From Beta vulgaris subsp. vulgaris (Eukaryota > Streptophyta > Magnoliopsida > Caryophyllales > Amaranthaceae), in assembly GCF_026745355.1 (NCBI RefSeq), contig NC_079202.1:5539158-5603157 (forward strand): 64,000 nucleotides of DNA, in the 5' to 3' direction. The translations under genes and the position numbers were made by a program. The notes under the pieces were generated by a model. That model was given only the letters and a program-made list of their open reading frames with translations. It did not search any database and had not been told where the DNA came from. Positions 35,890 through 47,403 of the stretch are shown here, one piece after another (position 1 is the first letter of the stretch; every line of letters begins with the position of its first letter).

Positions 35890-37960
35890 ATATCATTTTT
35901 ATCCGGAGAAATCTCATAGGCAGTCATCTCAACTTGATCATTCCAAGTTTCGGTCTCATTTTGAAAAATGATCCCTTATATGGATATGTTTGACTCGAGA
36001 ATGATGAACTCGATCTTTGAAAATACATATGGCACTTGTATTATCACAATAAATGAAAACACAATCATATATTATACCAAAACCTGTTAATTGTTGCTTT
36101 ATCCAAAGTAGTTGTGAGCAACATGCAGTAGCAGCTACGTACTCAGCTTCAACAGTGAATATAGCAACAATAATCAGCATCAACAAAGCGCTTTAAATTA
36201 AAAGCACCATCTAAGATAGAACAAACCTAAATCATCGGTTCCTCGAAGATACCTTAGTATCCTTTTCACAGCAGTCATATGTGACTCCTTTGGATTTGTT
36301 TGGAACTTGGCACATAAACCTACACTAAAAGAAATGTCAGGTTTAGTAGCAGTTACATATAGCAATGATCCAATCAATCCTATATACTTTGTTTGATGCA
36401 GACTTTTTCCTTTGGGATCTTCATCTAATCTTGTGACTGTTTCCATAGGAGTGTGATTTACTTTAGCGGATTCAAGATCATATTTCTTGAGTAGTTCCTT
36501 GACATATTTTCGTTGGTGTCATAATTCCTTTTCCAGTTTGCTTTATTTGTAAATCAACAAAGAAATTGAGTTCCCCCATCATACTCATCTCGAACTCGTA
36601 CTGCTCATTAAATCTGCAAATTTCTTACACAATACTTCATTAGTAGCACCAAATAATATATCATCAACATAAATTCGTACTAGTAAAAGATCAGTTCCTT
36701 TTGATTACAAAAATAAAGTTTCATCAATTCTACCTTGTTCGAAATCATTTTGCAAAAGGAATTTGGATAATCTTTCATACCATGATCTAGGAGCTTGTTT
36801 GATCCCATAGAGAGCTTTATCAAGATTATAGATATAGTCAGGAAGACTTGAATTGATAAATCAAGGAGTTTGTTCCATATAGACGTCTTCCTCTAAATAA
36901 CCATTTAAGAAAGCACATTTGACGTCCATTTGGTACAACTTGAAACCCATGAAAGAAGCAAAAGCAATTAAATTTCTTATAGCTTCTAGTCTAGGAATAG
37001 GAGCAAAACTTTTTTCAAAATCAACACCTTCATGTTGGTTGTGACTTTTGACAACCAACCTTGCCTTGTTCCTTATCATAGTTCCATGTTCATCGAGCTT
37101 GTTCCGAAATACCCATTTGAGACCTATTACCTTTTGATTCTTTAGCTTAGTTTCCAAATGCCACACCTTGTTTCTTTTGAATTCATTCAGTTCATCTTGC
37201 ATCGCAGTGATCCAGTCAACATCTTTTAATGCTTTAATGTGGTTCCTTGGTTCGATTATGGATAAGAATGGATGGAAGGCACAAAAGTTCCTTAGTTGAG
37301 ATCTTGTCCGAGTTCCTTTCCGAATGTTGCTAATGATCAGATCTATTGGATGGGAACTTTGATGTTTCCATGGTTTTGGTTGGAACTCTGCTGCAGGGAC
37401 TGTTTCTGGCTGAGGTTCGGTCACCTCAGTTCCTTGATCCTCATGATTCTGAGGTTCATCCTGCTCATTAGAAACTGCATCAGTTTATCCTGGTTCCTCT
37501 GCCACAGGAACTTCTTGATTTACTCCTGCTTCTTGGTTTCTAGGCATATTAACTATATTGTTTGGCCTTGTTGGAGAGATTTCATCATCTTCATCTGAAA
37601 AACGAGTTAGACCAATTTCGAAATCTTCTTGTTCCTGAACTACATCAAATTTGTCAATTTCATCAAAAAAAAATATGCACACTCTGTTCTACACACATAG
37701 TGCCTTTGTTATAAACTCTATAAGCTTTACTGTTTGAGGCATATTATAAGAATATTGCCTCATCACTTATTTCATCAAATTTTCCTACGTTCCTTTTGCC
37801 ATTATTGTGAACATAACACTTACACCCAAAAATTTTAAAATAAAGATATATTTGGTTTATTTCCTTTCAAAAGTTCATAAGGAGTCTTATTAATAAGTCC
37901 ATAATCATGCACGACTATATGGATTCTATAACAAGATGTATTAACTGCTTCACAAGTTCC
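35890..37960 (-). pseudogene. Copia pol fragment (integrase end to RNase H), broken
   Basis: Read from right to left on the minus strand, the region gives the integrase tail (KFDEISDEAIFL, then SKAYRVYNK, about 37690-37800), reverse transcriptase (KVIGLKWVFRNKLDEHG at 37090, QMDVKCAFLNGYLEEDVYM at 36880, YVDDILFGA near 36660), and RNase H (GSLLYVTATKPDISF at 36350, EAEYVAATACCSQ at 36130). Stops and frameshifts separate the pieces at 36855, 36700, 36520 and 36195. Sequence type resembles the SIRE/Maximus group of Copia, by pattern. Gag, protease and LTRs were not found, so the copy is truncated as well as mutated. Confidence 0.85.
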
Positions 37961-38159
37961 TTGGTAAGGAACTTGCAATCAACATGAATCTAGCCATGGC
38001 TTCTAAGGTTCTATTTTTATTTCTAAAAATTGTTACATTTTAATAAAAAGTAATATTTGTTGAAAAATTATCGAGTTGCTCACAAGCTTATAGAGTTGAA
38101 TTAGGTCATGTTGATTAAGGTTTCGAGCTGAATTGATTTCATGTGGACTATTTAATAGA

Positions 38160-39572
38160 TAGTAATTACTTCCTCCGTAACAAAAATAATGCAATATTTG
38201 TCATTTTGGGTCGTATCAGAAAAAATGCAACATTTTGAAACTCACTACTTTTAGTTATTAAAAAAGTTCAACATATATACAAAAATGTCATTACTAAAAA
38301 AATCTAAATTACCATTACCACTCCCTAACCCACATAGACCAACTAGTAGATGGTGGTATGAGGTGTAGGATGAGCATCCTACACCAGCTCCAAAATGCAA
38401 GACAAGAAGAATGAAACGCACCATTCAACATCCAAAAAGTAATTGATTTGACAGCCAATTTATATTTCCATTACATCCAGTGTACATGTCGAAAATTCAA
38501 AAAGTAACAAATTTGATAATTACTGTTCACCATTTAATAACTGATTTGATGTCAACCACCATTATTTCCCCTCATATACTGTTCACCACTTCTCTCATTT
38601 CCACACTCAACCTCCTTGTACATTATTGGCTTCGTGGTTGTTCATTAACAAAATCAAAATGTACAATGACAACTCCCCAGCTGAAGGTAACCCAATTCCT
38701 GAAGCTGATGTCAAGTGAGTAATTTTCAATCTTTGTACGCTGGTGTGTTGATGTTTGTTCACTAATGAAATTCAATATGTACAATTACAGTCCCATACCG
38801 AAATTCAATAAATCACAATGTACACTGATGGTTATTACTTTGATCACTGAAAATCGCCAAATGTACACTTGTATATTATTGTACACCAAACCATATGCAT
38901 TTGTACATTAAAAAAATTATTTCAGCAAATAAATGAGAGAGAAAGAGAGTGAATGAATGAGTGATGAGAGAGAAAGAGATGACCCACTTTCAAAAATACC
39001 GCCAAAAGCCAGTCAAATGGGCAAGGTGTAGGATAATCAAAAGGGCGTTACATGACTGGCGTTTGGGTAAGCCATGTGACATTATATTGGTGTGGAAATT
39101 ATTGACTATTGATTACTAACTTTGCTGTCATATCAATTCACTGCATGCCCCTTCTTTGGTTGCGACTTCTGAAAGAGAGAGAAAATTGCAGATTCTTTCT
39201 CTTTTTTGGGAAGGTACAATTCATTATTCACTAGTCATTACTCATTAGTCATCTCTCTCCTTGTCCCTAGTTTGCCTTGTAGGCTGGCGTAAGATCTTGG
39301 GCTGCGGGCTTCAGCTAATTAATTGCTAAGATTCTTTTCATTAATTAAACCGATGCAATTATGCTTTTAATTGTAAATTTTACTACTTGTTGACCTTAGA
39401 GCAAGATCTTCATGTTTGTTTGCGTTCTTTCAATTTTTTTTCCACTCATTTTTTATCAAAGATATTTCAAACATATGCTTCCCTATTCCACGTTTATTTT
39501 AGGTGGATGATTAATCACTTAATGCTTGCATATTTTTTTTTTTTGTGCTTCAAAATATTATGCCTAAATGGG
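38160..39572. other. Non-coding DNA with half Stowaway and TGTACA-rich part
   Basis: A Stowaway-type left end (ACTTCCTCCGTAACAAAAAT) lies at 38167 without a matching right end. A near-perfect palindrome GGTGTAGGATG/CATCCTACACC lies at 38361-38384, and GGTGTAGGAT recurs at 39025. Between them TGTACA-type words are frequent (38480-38910). This may be one unrecognised mobile element of about 700 bp. No gene was found. Confidence 0.35.
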
Positions 39573-39748
39573 TTATGCTATATGCAGTCCTTAGAGTTGC
39601 ATATAAGACATAAATACACTACTTGAAATGGAAATAAGTTGTGAATTTATGAAAATTTTTTGCATCAACCGATGTAATAAATGATCAATTAATGCAACTT
39701 ATTACCATTTTTAGCTTCTTATATACAACCCTTAGGGCTGCATATAAC
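39573..39748. mobile_element. Palindromic-end MITE, copy 2
   Basis: Ends ATATGCAGTCCTTAGAGTTGC and the opposing CAACCCTTAGGGCTGCATAT match copy 1 at 33169-33338 in position and sequence, including TTTTTAGCTTCTTATAT in the right arm. Confidence 0.6.
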
Positions 39749-40810
39749 TTTTTCCTTCTTTTTTTTATCAATTTGTTTGAACTAAGTTATCCTTCATTTC
39801 TACATAAAGCTTTCCAAATTAACTCTACATTTTTTTTCAAATATGTACCCCTATTTATTGTTTTACACCATTCTAAGGAACATTTATTAGTCTTTCATTT
39901 TATTTTAAAGAAAAAAGAAGAAAAACTAGTTCGAAGACAAAAGTACCCAACAAACATTTACTTAAATACTACTATATGTTTTTGTGAAATCCTAAAACTC
40001 CTTTCATTTTTCTTAATTCTTGTGAAACATGAGAATTGAGCACTATATTATGAGACAGAGGGAGTATCATGTTTTTTAGGAATTTGATACATCTGCTCAT
40101 TGAATAGATTCTTATTAGAAATAGATAATTACAAAATAATTAACTCTGCTGAATTGTACTCGACTCATTATTAATGTTTACCTCTAATTAGTAGACAAAA
40201 TTCTTTCCTGTTTTTCACTATATGTACATTGGTCGATAGGATGACTGGTTCCATCAAATTAACATCTTAGAGATTGACACGGTTCGACTTAATAATGAGG
40301 CTCGTTAAAAGTTCGGTGAAGAATAAGGTAAATTCTTTGCCCAAATTAGAATTAAAGAACTTATAGTTTTTCATTATAGTGGAATCAAAAGTTTAGGACG
40401 TTTTCATTCCCCGCTACGAAAAAGTAATATTTATATCTCTAGAAATATATCAAGAAAATATACAATTGATTTTAGCTAACATCTAACAACACCATAAATC
40501 AATTATAACTTCTAGTGCAAATCATAAGCCTTAATTGCTACATTGCTATTTTTTTTTAATTGCTATATTTTTCTTAAATATTGTTTCTTTTTAATTGCTA
40601 TATTGTTAAAGCTTTTGTTATTTGGACTACTTGGACCACAAAAAACTGAAAAAAGTAATAATAATTTATTTGGTTTTTTGTTTTTTACCAAAAATTACTC
40701 TTTTTCACTTTTTTCTTTTATTTTACATTAAATAGATCAAAAAGTACCTTTGAAAAAGTTTGAAAGTAATATTAAAATCTTTTGCACAACACAATGAAGA
40801 AATTAAAAAG
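39749..40810. other. AT-rich DNA, one orphan Stowaway end
   Basis: A right-end signature GAGACAGAGGGAG followed by TA lies at 40053-40067. No left partner was found. No coding region is supported; open frames are Phe/Leu-rich and due to T-rich composition. Confidence 0.35.
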
Positions 40811-40812
40811 TA

Positions 40813-41259
40813 CCCTCTCTATTTTTTTTGTTCTTGCTACTTGAAATCTTAACACTATTTACAATTAGAGAAAATCTTCTAAATTATTTTCAATATATAT
40901 TAAAAAATATAGTCATGTGAGGTCTTATTTGATTCATCTTAATGATTACTTTATTAATATTCACTCGTTATAACTTTTACTTATTAGCCTTATATGCACG
41001 CAATGCATGTGAAAGTATATAAAAAATTAAATTAATTTTGTAGAAGAATTGTCTTTGCATTATTTTTTTTCAAAAAAGTACTGTACAATTTTTTTCGATC
41101 AAATGAAAGAGTTTGTCCCCCCCCCCACTTTCTTTTTCTATTTTTTCGTGTCTTGCCTCTATTGCCTTATATAATAAAGATTAAATGGAAGATATTTAAG
41201 CTCAAAGAAGTACATTAATAAATGTGCACGGTTAGACTAGGGAAAAAAAATAGAGGGAG
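40813..41259. mobile_element. Stowaway MITE carrying a small Helitron
   Basis: Left end CCTCTCTATTTTTTTTGT and right end AAAAAAAATAGAGGGAG are complementary and flanked by TA (40811-40812 and 41260-41261). The interior matches the family at 42947-43203 except for one 197-bp insertion at 40984-41180. Confidence 0.8.
40984..41180 (-). mobile_element. 197-bp non-autonomous Helitron nested in a Stowaway
   Basis: On the minus strand it starts TCTTTATTATATAAGG after A and ends with a hairpin (ATGCATTGCGTGCAT), ATAAGGCTAA and then T. Those are Helitron ends. The Stowaway copy at 42947-43203 shows the uninterrupted site (TTTTTACTAATATATATTGA), so the borders are supported by comparison. It contains a C run of ten. 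Confidence 0.75.
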
Positions 41260-41322
41260 TATCACCTTAAACTGTACGTCCTAATAAGCATTCAGATCTT
41301 TTTAGGATAGAAAGAGTAGTTT

Positions 41323-41332
41323 AATAATAATA

Positions 41333-41401
<69 letters not shown>

Positions 41402-41408
41402 TAAAATA

Positions 41409-41448
<40 letters not shown>

Positions 41449-41470
41449 TTGTTATTATTATTATTAACAA
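41323..41470. repeat. (TAA)n microsatellite
   Basis: About 145 bases of TAA repeats with one AAATAAAATAAAT interruption near 41398, then an ATT-phase stretch. It gives artificial poly-Leu/Ile frames. Confidence 0.95.
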
Positions 41471-41926
41471 CAACAACATTTTCTAAACTTCTTTTACTTT
41501 TTATAAAAATTAAGCAAAAATAAGATGAAAGGAACAAATCATTAAAGGACGTGATCAGAGATTAATTATTGGCCTCATATGTGATTATTTATACATAATC
41601 CAATTTTTACATTTCCAAGATTTAAATTATAAAAAAAAGTTAAAATTTTGAAAATAGAATTTGAGAAAAATCTAAGAGCTCGTATAATTATATATTTTTC
41701 TGTTATGTATAATTCACCAATATAATGATGATCAATGTAGATTATGTGAATAATATAATAGTGCAAAGTATGTATATCAAAAAGAACAGGAGAAAGCACT
41801 TTTTAATAAAGAATTTTTCTTTTTTTTAAAAGCATTTCTAAGTCAATATTAAAGGAGAAAAAAAGCTAGGTATATTTTATTATTGATTGAGATAGAGTTT
41901 GTGTCAAGAAAGTCTAAAAAATTTTA

Positions 41927-42392
41927 CACCCCTATTTCTTATTGATGTTCCTACTTGGAATCTTGACATTATATAGAATTACATAGAATTTTCTAAAAAG
42001 TTTCAATATATAAGGAAAAATATAGTCATGTGGGGTCTTATTTGCTTTGTCTCAAAGAGTACTTTATTAATATAAAATTATTATAATTTTTTAGTAATAC
42101 GTAAATTACATATACTTCCTCCGTTTCATTTTACTCGCTATACTTCTCAATTCATGGACTCCTAAGCGATTTTTGGAGAAGAGAGAGGTAGAGAGTAAAA
42201 AGAAAAGGGACCCATGTGAGAGGAGAGAGATAGAGAGAGTTTATTGCCCAAAAAGGAAGTGTAGCAAGTAATGTGAAACTTCCTACAATGAAAAGTATAG
42301 CGATTATTATGAAAGGAAGTAGTAATAATCAAATATGTGCATAGTCATACGTGAAATTCAGAATAGGAACATCAATAAGAAACGAGGGAAGA
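41927..42392. mobile_element. Stowaway-type MITE, outer copy of a nested pair
   Basis: Left end CCCCTATTTCTTATTGATGT and the right-hand GAACATCAATAAGAAACGAGG are complementary. The interior carries the family words TATAGTCATGTGGGG and is split by a second MITE at 42115-42319. The right boundary is accurate to a few bases. Confidence 0.7.
42115..42319. mobile_element. Stowaway MITE nested in another MITE
   Basis: Ends CTTCCTCCGTTTCATTTTAC and TATGAAAGGAAG with TA on both sides. Long inverted arms include CTCTCTC/GAGAGAG blocks. Confidence 0.8.
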
Positions 42393-42946
42393 TTAATAAT
42401 AGTGAAACCATTCGGAAAAAATGAAAATGTTTAGACTATTATAGAACAAGAGAGTAACTAATACTGTCAAAATGTATTTCATATGTTGGAAAAATGAATT
42501 GACATGAACCCAACAATTTACTTACTAATATCTGTAATTATATTAATAAAAAAATTGGTCAAAGCTATTACATAAATAGTGTAAAAGTCGAATTGACGCA
42601 ATAAAAGAAAAAAAAACATAGGAAGTAATACAATACTTTGGATTTCATGTGATTGATGGAGTAATTTTACCTTTAAAGACTTCGATCAAGATATCTTTGT
42701 GAGACTAAACCTAAGCATTTAAATATATAATTAATAACTTAGGAAAAACCACTTTAAATATCATTATTAGTTAAGAGATTTTGATTTACATGTCTTAAGG
42801 GGTGTTATTCAAGTTATTTACTTATTTAGTTATTGAATGACAACAATTTCCATAATTTCTCTCAATTTTGCTTCTATCCCACATTGAAAATGATAAACAA
42901 GCTACTCACAGTTTGAGCACTAGTATTTATTTAATCTAGCTATATA

Positions 42947-43203
42947 CTCTTTCTGTTGTTTTTATCTTTCTTACTTGGAATCTTGATACTATTCATACTT
43001 AGAGAGAATCTTTTCAACTTTTTTCAACTTATACGAAAAAATATAGTCGTGTGGGGTCTTTTTTGATTCGTCTCAATTAGTACATTATTAATATTCAATC
43101 GTTATAATTTTTACTAATATATATTGAATGATATTTAAGTTCAAAGAGGTGCATTAAAAAACGCATACAGAAAAATAAGAATGATAAAAGAAAATAGAGG
43201 GAG
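42947..43203. mobile_element. Stowaway MITE, intact family reference copy
   Basis: Left end CTCTTTCTGTTGTTTTTATC, right end AAAATAGAGGGAG, TA on each side. It matches the interrupted copies at 29514 and 40813, and serves as the empty-site comparison for their Helitron insertions. Confidence 0.8.
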
Positions 43204-43394
43204 TACTTTGTAATTTTACATTATTACACATTTAACTTCGATTATCATTAGGTGTTTTTGTGCGTAAAGGAAAGCATGGCAATGTCAGGTTTTGATATAT
43301 TCCTTTCAATACATATTTTCAAAATATTAAATTATTTTTTTTACTGACTAATAATTAGATATATTAATAGTTAAATTTTTGTGCTGATAAATGT

Positions 43395-43878
43395 GAAGTC
43401 ACCGATGTTTGGCTGATGAAGGTTGGGTGGGACTTGGGGTGATAGCTCGCGACTCGGAAGGTAAGGTGTGCTTTGCTGCAACTAGACGTGTGCGTGCCTA
43501 CTGGCCTCCTGAGGTAGCTGAATGTAAGGCTATTTATATGGCATCCCGATTGGCCAAAGCTCGTGGGTATGTCGATGTGATTTTCGAGTCCGACTCTCTT
43601 GTAGCTACGAAAAGATTGACAAAAGCAGCAATTTTCTTCTCAGATTTGGATGCTATACTTGGGGACATTCTTTCTATGTGTAATGCTTTTTCTTCTGTTT
43701 CTTTTTCTCATGTAAGAAGGGATGGAAATTCTGTTACCCATAACCTCGCTAGAGTAGTGTCGTTTGGTGTTGAGCAATATTGGGAGCGTCATTGCCCTAG
43801 TATTGTAATGCCTTATGTACTTATGGACACATTGTCCCTTTGATTAATGCACTTCTCTTTCCCCTCAAAAAAAAAAAA
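43395..43878 (+). pseudogene. 5'-truncated L1-type LINE (RNase H domain and poly-A)
   Basis: An open frame from about 43409 to 43843 encodes an RNase H of the plant L1 type (GWVGLGVIARDSEGKV, AECKAIYMA, VIFESDS, then SHVRRDGNSVTHNLAR). The first catalytic Asp is missing because the copy is cut off at its 5' side. After the TGA come 20 bases and a 12-A tail at 43867-43878. It is the last domain of LINE ORF2; reverse transcriptase and endonuclease are absent. The frame has no stop within the domain, so the insertion is fairly young. No ATG opens it. Confidence 0.8.
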
Positions 43879-44077
43879 GAAATAAGACAATACTCTATGC
43901 TTAGACATCTTAAGGCTAAGATAAGAAAATACGAGTAAGGAACAAAGTCTTAAAATATAAAAACAATGCAATACATATGGTAACAAGCAATAAAAGATCA
44001 AAACATCTTAGCTGCGACGAGTTACATGTGTGACATTTGTACCAGATTATGGTATATTTTTATAAATTTTACCATAT

Positions 44078-44080
44078 ATA

Positions 44081-44129
<49 letters not shown>

Positions 44130-44130
44130 C
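44078..44130. repeat. (TA)n microsatellite
   Basis: TA dinucleotide runs at 44078-44101 and 44106-44130. Confidence 0.9.
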
Positions 44131-44167
44131 AATTTATGCATTTTTATTATAAGTTTATATAATATAT

Positions 44168-44998
44168 TTTTTTACGGATATTTCACTAATTACCCCCTGA
44201 GTTTTACGAGTATTCACCGGGTATCCTCGCATTTTCCAAAATGCACAAGGTCCCCCCTGAGGTTTTGAAAAATACATGGCTTGACCCTACCATTATATTT
44301 CCGTCAATTTCGTTAGTCCTAAAGGCCAAATTTTCAATCGACAGCCTAAAAGCCCCTACTCAGTCTTCCATCCAATCATCACCACCCCTAAAACCGCCCC
44401 CTCCTATCCCCCAGCCCCCGAAAACGTCCCCATTCCCTTCCCCACAGCCGAAAACCTCCCACTCCCGTTTCCCAGGCCTTAAAACCTCCGCTCTCCCCTC
44501 CCCCCTTCCCCAGCCCTGAAAACCATCCCCCTCCTCTTCTCCATCCCTCAAAACCTTCCCCCTCTTCTTCTCCACCGTCCAAACTTTACAAGTTGGGGGA
44601 AGGAGTAGGGAAGGTTTTTGGGTTGGTGAAGGGGAGGGGGAGGTTTTGGGGGTTGGGGAAGGTGAGGTATTCGGGGTGGTGGTGGCTAGTATATGGTGGC
44701 ATGGCGGTGGTTGGGGTGGCTAGTAGGTGAGGAGGGGGTGGGGATTTAATTAATTCAGGTAATTAAGATTCAATTAGAGTTAATTAAGTTTAATTAGAGT
44801 TCATTAGTAATAATTGGGTTAGTTAGGGGTTTGATTTAGCCTTAATGACTAACGGAGTTGACGATCGTTAGTTATCAAGGGTATTCTGAGTATTTTTCAA
44901 AACCTTAGGGGAACCTTGTGCATTTTGGAAACTGCGAGGGTACTCGGTGAATATTCGTAAAACTTAGGAATACCTGGTGAAAAATCCGTTTTTTCTAT
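44168..44998. mobile_element. Large foldback element with C-rich and G-rich arms
   Basis: Terminal arms of about 160 bases are inverted copies: left 44168-44330 (TTTACGAGTATTCACCGGGT, AAAATGCACAAGG, TTTTGAAAAATAC) and right 44830-44998 in complement. Inside, 44350-44580 is C-rich and 44580-44750 is G-rich, so the inverted symmetry extends inward. It is non-coding. A related right arm occurs at 49267-49463. Mutator-like or foldback origin is likely but target duplications were not resolved. Confidence 0.7.
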
Positions 44999-46171
44999 TA
45001 ATTTATGCTCTTTTATATTGTCATTTTATATCCATTTTCGACCATCAATATATAGATATTTTTGTATCAGTTTATATAAATTTGTGTATTAGTTTATGCA
45101 TAGAGTTATTACCTTATGGCATAAGTTTTTTAGCATTAGTTTGGTTTTTTGTATTGGTTTATAAAGTTTTTGTATCAGTTTATATACTCCAAATCTCCCA
45201 TGATGTCAAAACACATAAAAGGAGTAGTATTGCATAGCTCAAGTAATTTAATGCAATCATGAAACTAATATCCACATACTTAAATGCTTCAATATGCAAT
45301 CTAAATGCATCAGAACTATATATAAACATATGACACATCAGTATAACTTTCTAGACTAAGAAAATTTTAAGTTGATCATAATAATTAGGGTGAACTCTTA
45401 CAAACAATCTACTTTGTAGGTTTAGTGTGCATAATATCTTGAATCAAAGTTCTTTGTTACAATCTTTAAAAAAAAAAAACTTCCTACCGGCCGTTTGAGG
45501 TCCCCTCGGAAGTCGTGTTTAAAAAATTACCGTATTGGTTGTCATTTTGATTGGCTTGTCGAAATTCGTGCCAATAAAAGACGGTTGGTGGCATCCATTT
45601 TTTTCTAGAAAAAGTTTGTTTTAGTGGTCAAAACTCTAAGTCGCCCGTTTGAGATCGCCTCGAAATTCGTGTTTAAAACTTATATATTAGTACTCATTTT
45701 GATCGTCTTATCAAAATTCGTGCATATAAAGGGTAAACAATGGCGTCCATTTTATTTTGAAAAAAGTCGTTTCTGAAGGTCAAAATTGTCTGTTTAAGAT
45801 CATTACAAATCTCGTGCCCAAAAATTAACTTACAATGTTACATCAACTAACAGACATGTAACGAAAAACATTAACCAACCTAGAGAAGTAACATATATAT
45901 ACAATAATTGGGAGCTAACAAAGAGAAAAAATTAAAAAAAAAAAATCTACCAAAGAGAAAAGGTAAAAGTTGGGAACTATAAAAAAGAATTACCCTTATA
46001 AATATTTGTGTTAGTGACATGTGGTTGACTAGAGGTTATTAATTCCACCGAAGTACGTAAATGTGTCCAATACTTTTTAAAATTTAATTATGTAAGGATT
46101 CCAAGAAAGATCGAGACTAATGACCTTCCTCCCTCTCATCACACACTTGTCCTAAATAAAGACAAAACACA
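44999..46171. other. AT-rich intergenic DNA
   Basis: No gene was found. A local direct repeat is visible: the phrase CGCCCGTTTGAG(G/A)TC-CCTCG with TCGTGTTTAAAA occurs at 45486 and 45642, about 155 bases apart, each followed by TTTTGAT-G-CTT-TC-AAATTCGTGC. Confidence 0.45.
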
Positions 46172-46580
46172 CAGGGATGTGCAAAAACAATATCGGATTG
46201 GAATTTGGACCGAATCGGAGATTCCGGTCCGATCCTCAGTCCAAAAATAACCTGATTTTCGGTTTCCAATCCGGTCCAGTTCAAACCCAGAAAATTACGG
46301 TCCAAAATTTCTATTATTTTAGTAAAAAAAATTATAAGTTAAAAAAAGTTGAAAAAGGTAGAAAGTTAGAAAGTTTAAAACGTACTATTTATTATTTTAT
46401 GATTATTGTTATTGAAATTATTAATTTTTATGTATTTAGTTTATAATATTTAAATAAAATAAAAAAAGATTTTTTTGAAAAAAAATTCCGGTACAGTCCT
46501 GGTCCAAAAAAATACCAGATTCCGGTCCAACGGTCCGGCCAATTCGGTCCGATTTAGTCCTGTAGCAATACACACCCCTA
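46172..46580. mobile_element. hAT-type MITE
   Basis: Ends CAGGGATGTGCA and (complement) TAGGGGTGTGTA follow the hAT pattern. Subterminal arms carry GGTCCGAT/ATCGGACC words in opposite orientation. TSD not clear. Confidence 0.6.
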
Positions 46581-47026
46581 TTACACGCGCTTCGTTTCTC
46601 TTTCCAACCACTACAATCCCTTGATATGGAAGAAGATACTAAAGAATTTGAGAAATACAAAATGTCAACCTCCCTTCTTTTGTCTCTTTTCTCCTTCTTC
46701 TTTTGGGCTGGCCCTGGGTCGTAGATAGTTCAGATGGAACTCAACCTGCCCCATCAACCGCGAACCAAATACCCATCCAAAACCATCCATCACCCGCCAA
46801 AAGTTATGTCCATATCCACCCCATCCATCAACAGCGGATGGAGCGGATGGGGGTGGGAAATGGATAATACTAGAAAAAATAGTTCGTATACTTAACAATT
46901 CAAAAAAAAATTAATAAATGAAAATTTAGTCTTCTATTAACAACAAAGCAACTAAATATCAATTGTCAATCCTTAATACATACCAAAAATTAATCATAAT
47001 AATAATATATATAGTAATACGTCATA

Positions 47027-47246
47027 CTTCCTCCATTTCTCAATAAGTGAAACGTAGAGAAAGTTGGGACCACAATAAAATATGATAATTTAAGTAGTGA
47101 AATAAAAAAGTTGTGCTACTCTCTTACTTTTTGATGGCATATTTGTAATGATATTGAACTTTTTTTTTATCATTTTGAGCTTGGTTGCACTTATTGTGAC
47201 TATTTCAAGTAAGAAAAATATTTCAATTATTAAGAAATAGAGTTAG
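47027..47246. mobile_element. Stowaway MITE
   Basis: Ends CTTCCTCCATTTCTCAATAA and TTATTAAGAAATAGAGTTAG-like, flanked by TA. Confidence 0.65.
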
Positions 47247-47281
47247 TATATATTATCATATATATTTAATCTATTAGTACT

Positions 47282-47283
<2 letters not shown>

Positions 47284-47337
<54 letters not shown>

Positions 47338-47401
47338 TGTGTGTGTGTGTACACATATGTGTGTGTGTGTGTACACATATGTGTGTGTGTGTGTACACAC
47401 A
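47284..47401. repeat. Compound (TA)n / (TG)n microsatellite
   Basis: About 45 bases of TA repeats pass into three units of TGTACACATATG plus TG runs of growing length. Unstable and probably polymorphic. Confidence 0.9.
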
Positions 47402-47403
47402 TA

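Noticed and set aside
41292..41537. Open frame on the minus strand with long Leu and Ile runs
   Set aside because: It is produced by the (TAA)n microsatellite.
44241..44582. Pro-rich and Gly-rich frames on both strands
   Set aside because: Caused by the C-rich arm of the foldback element.
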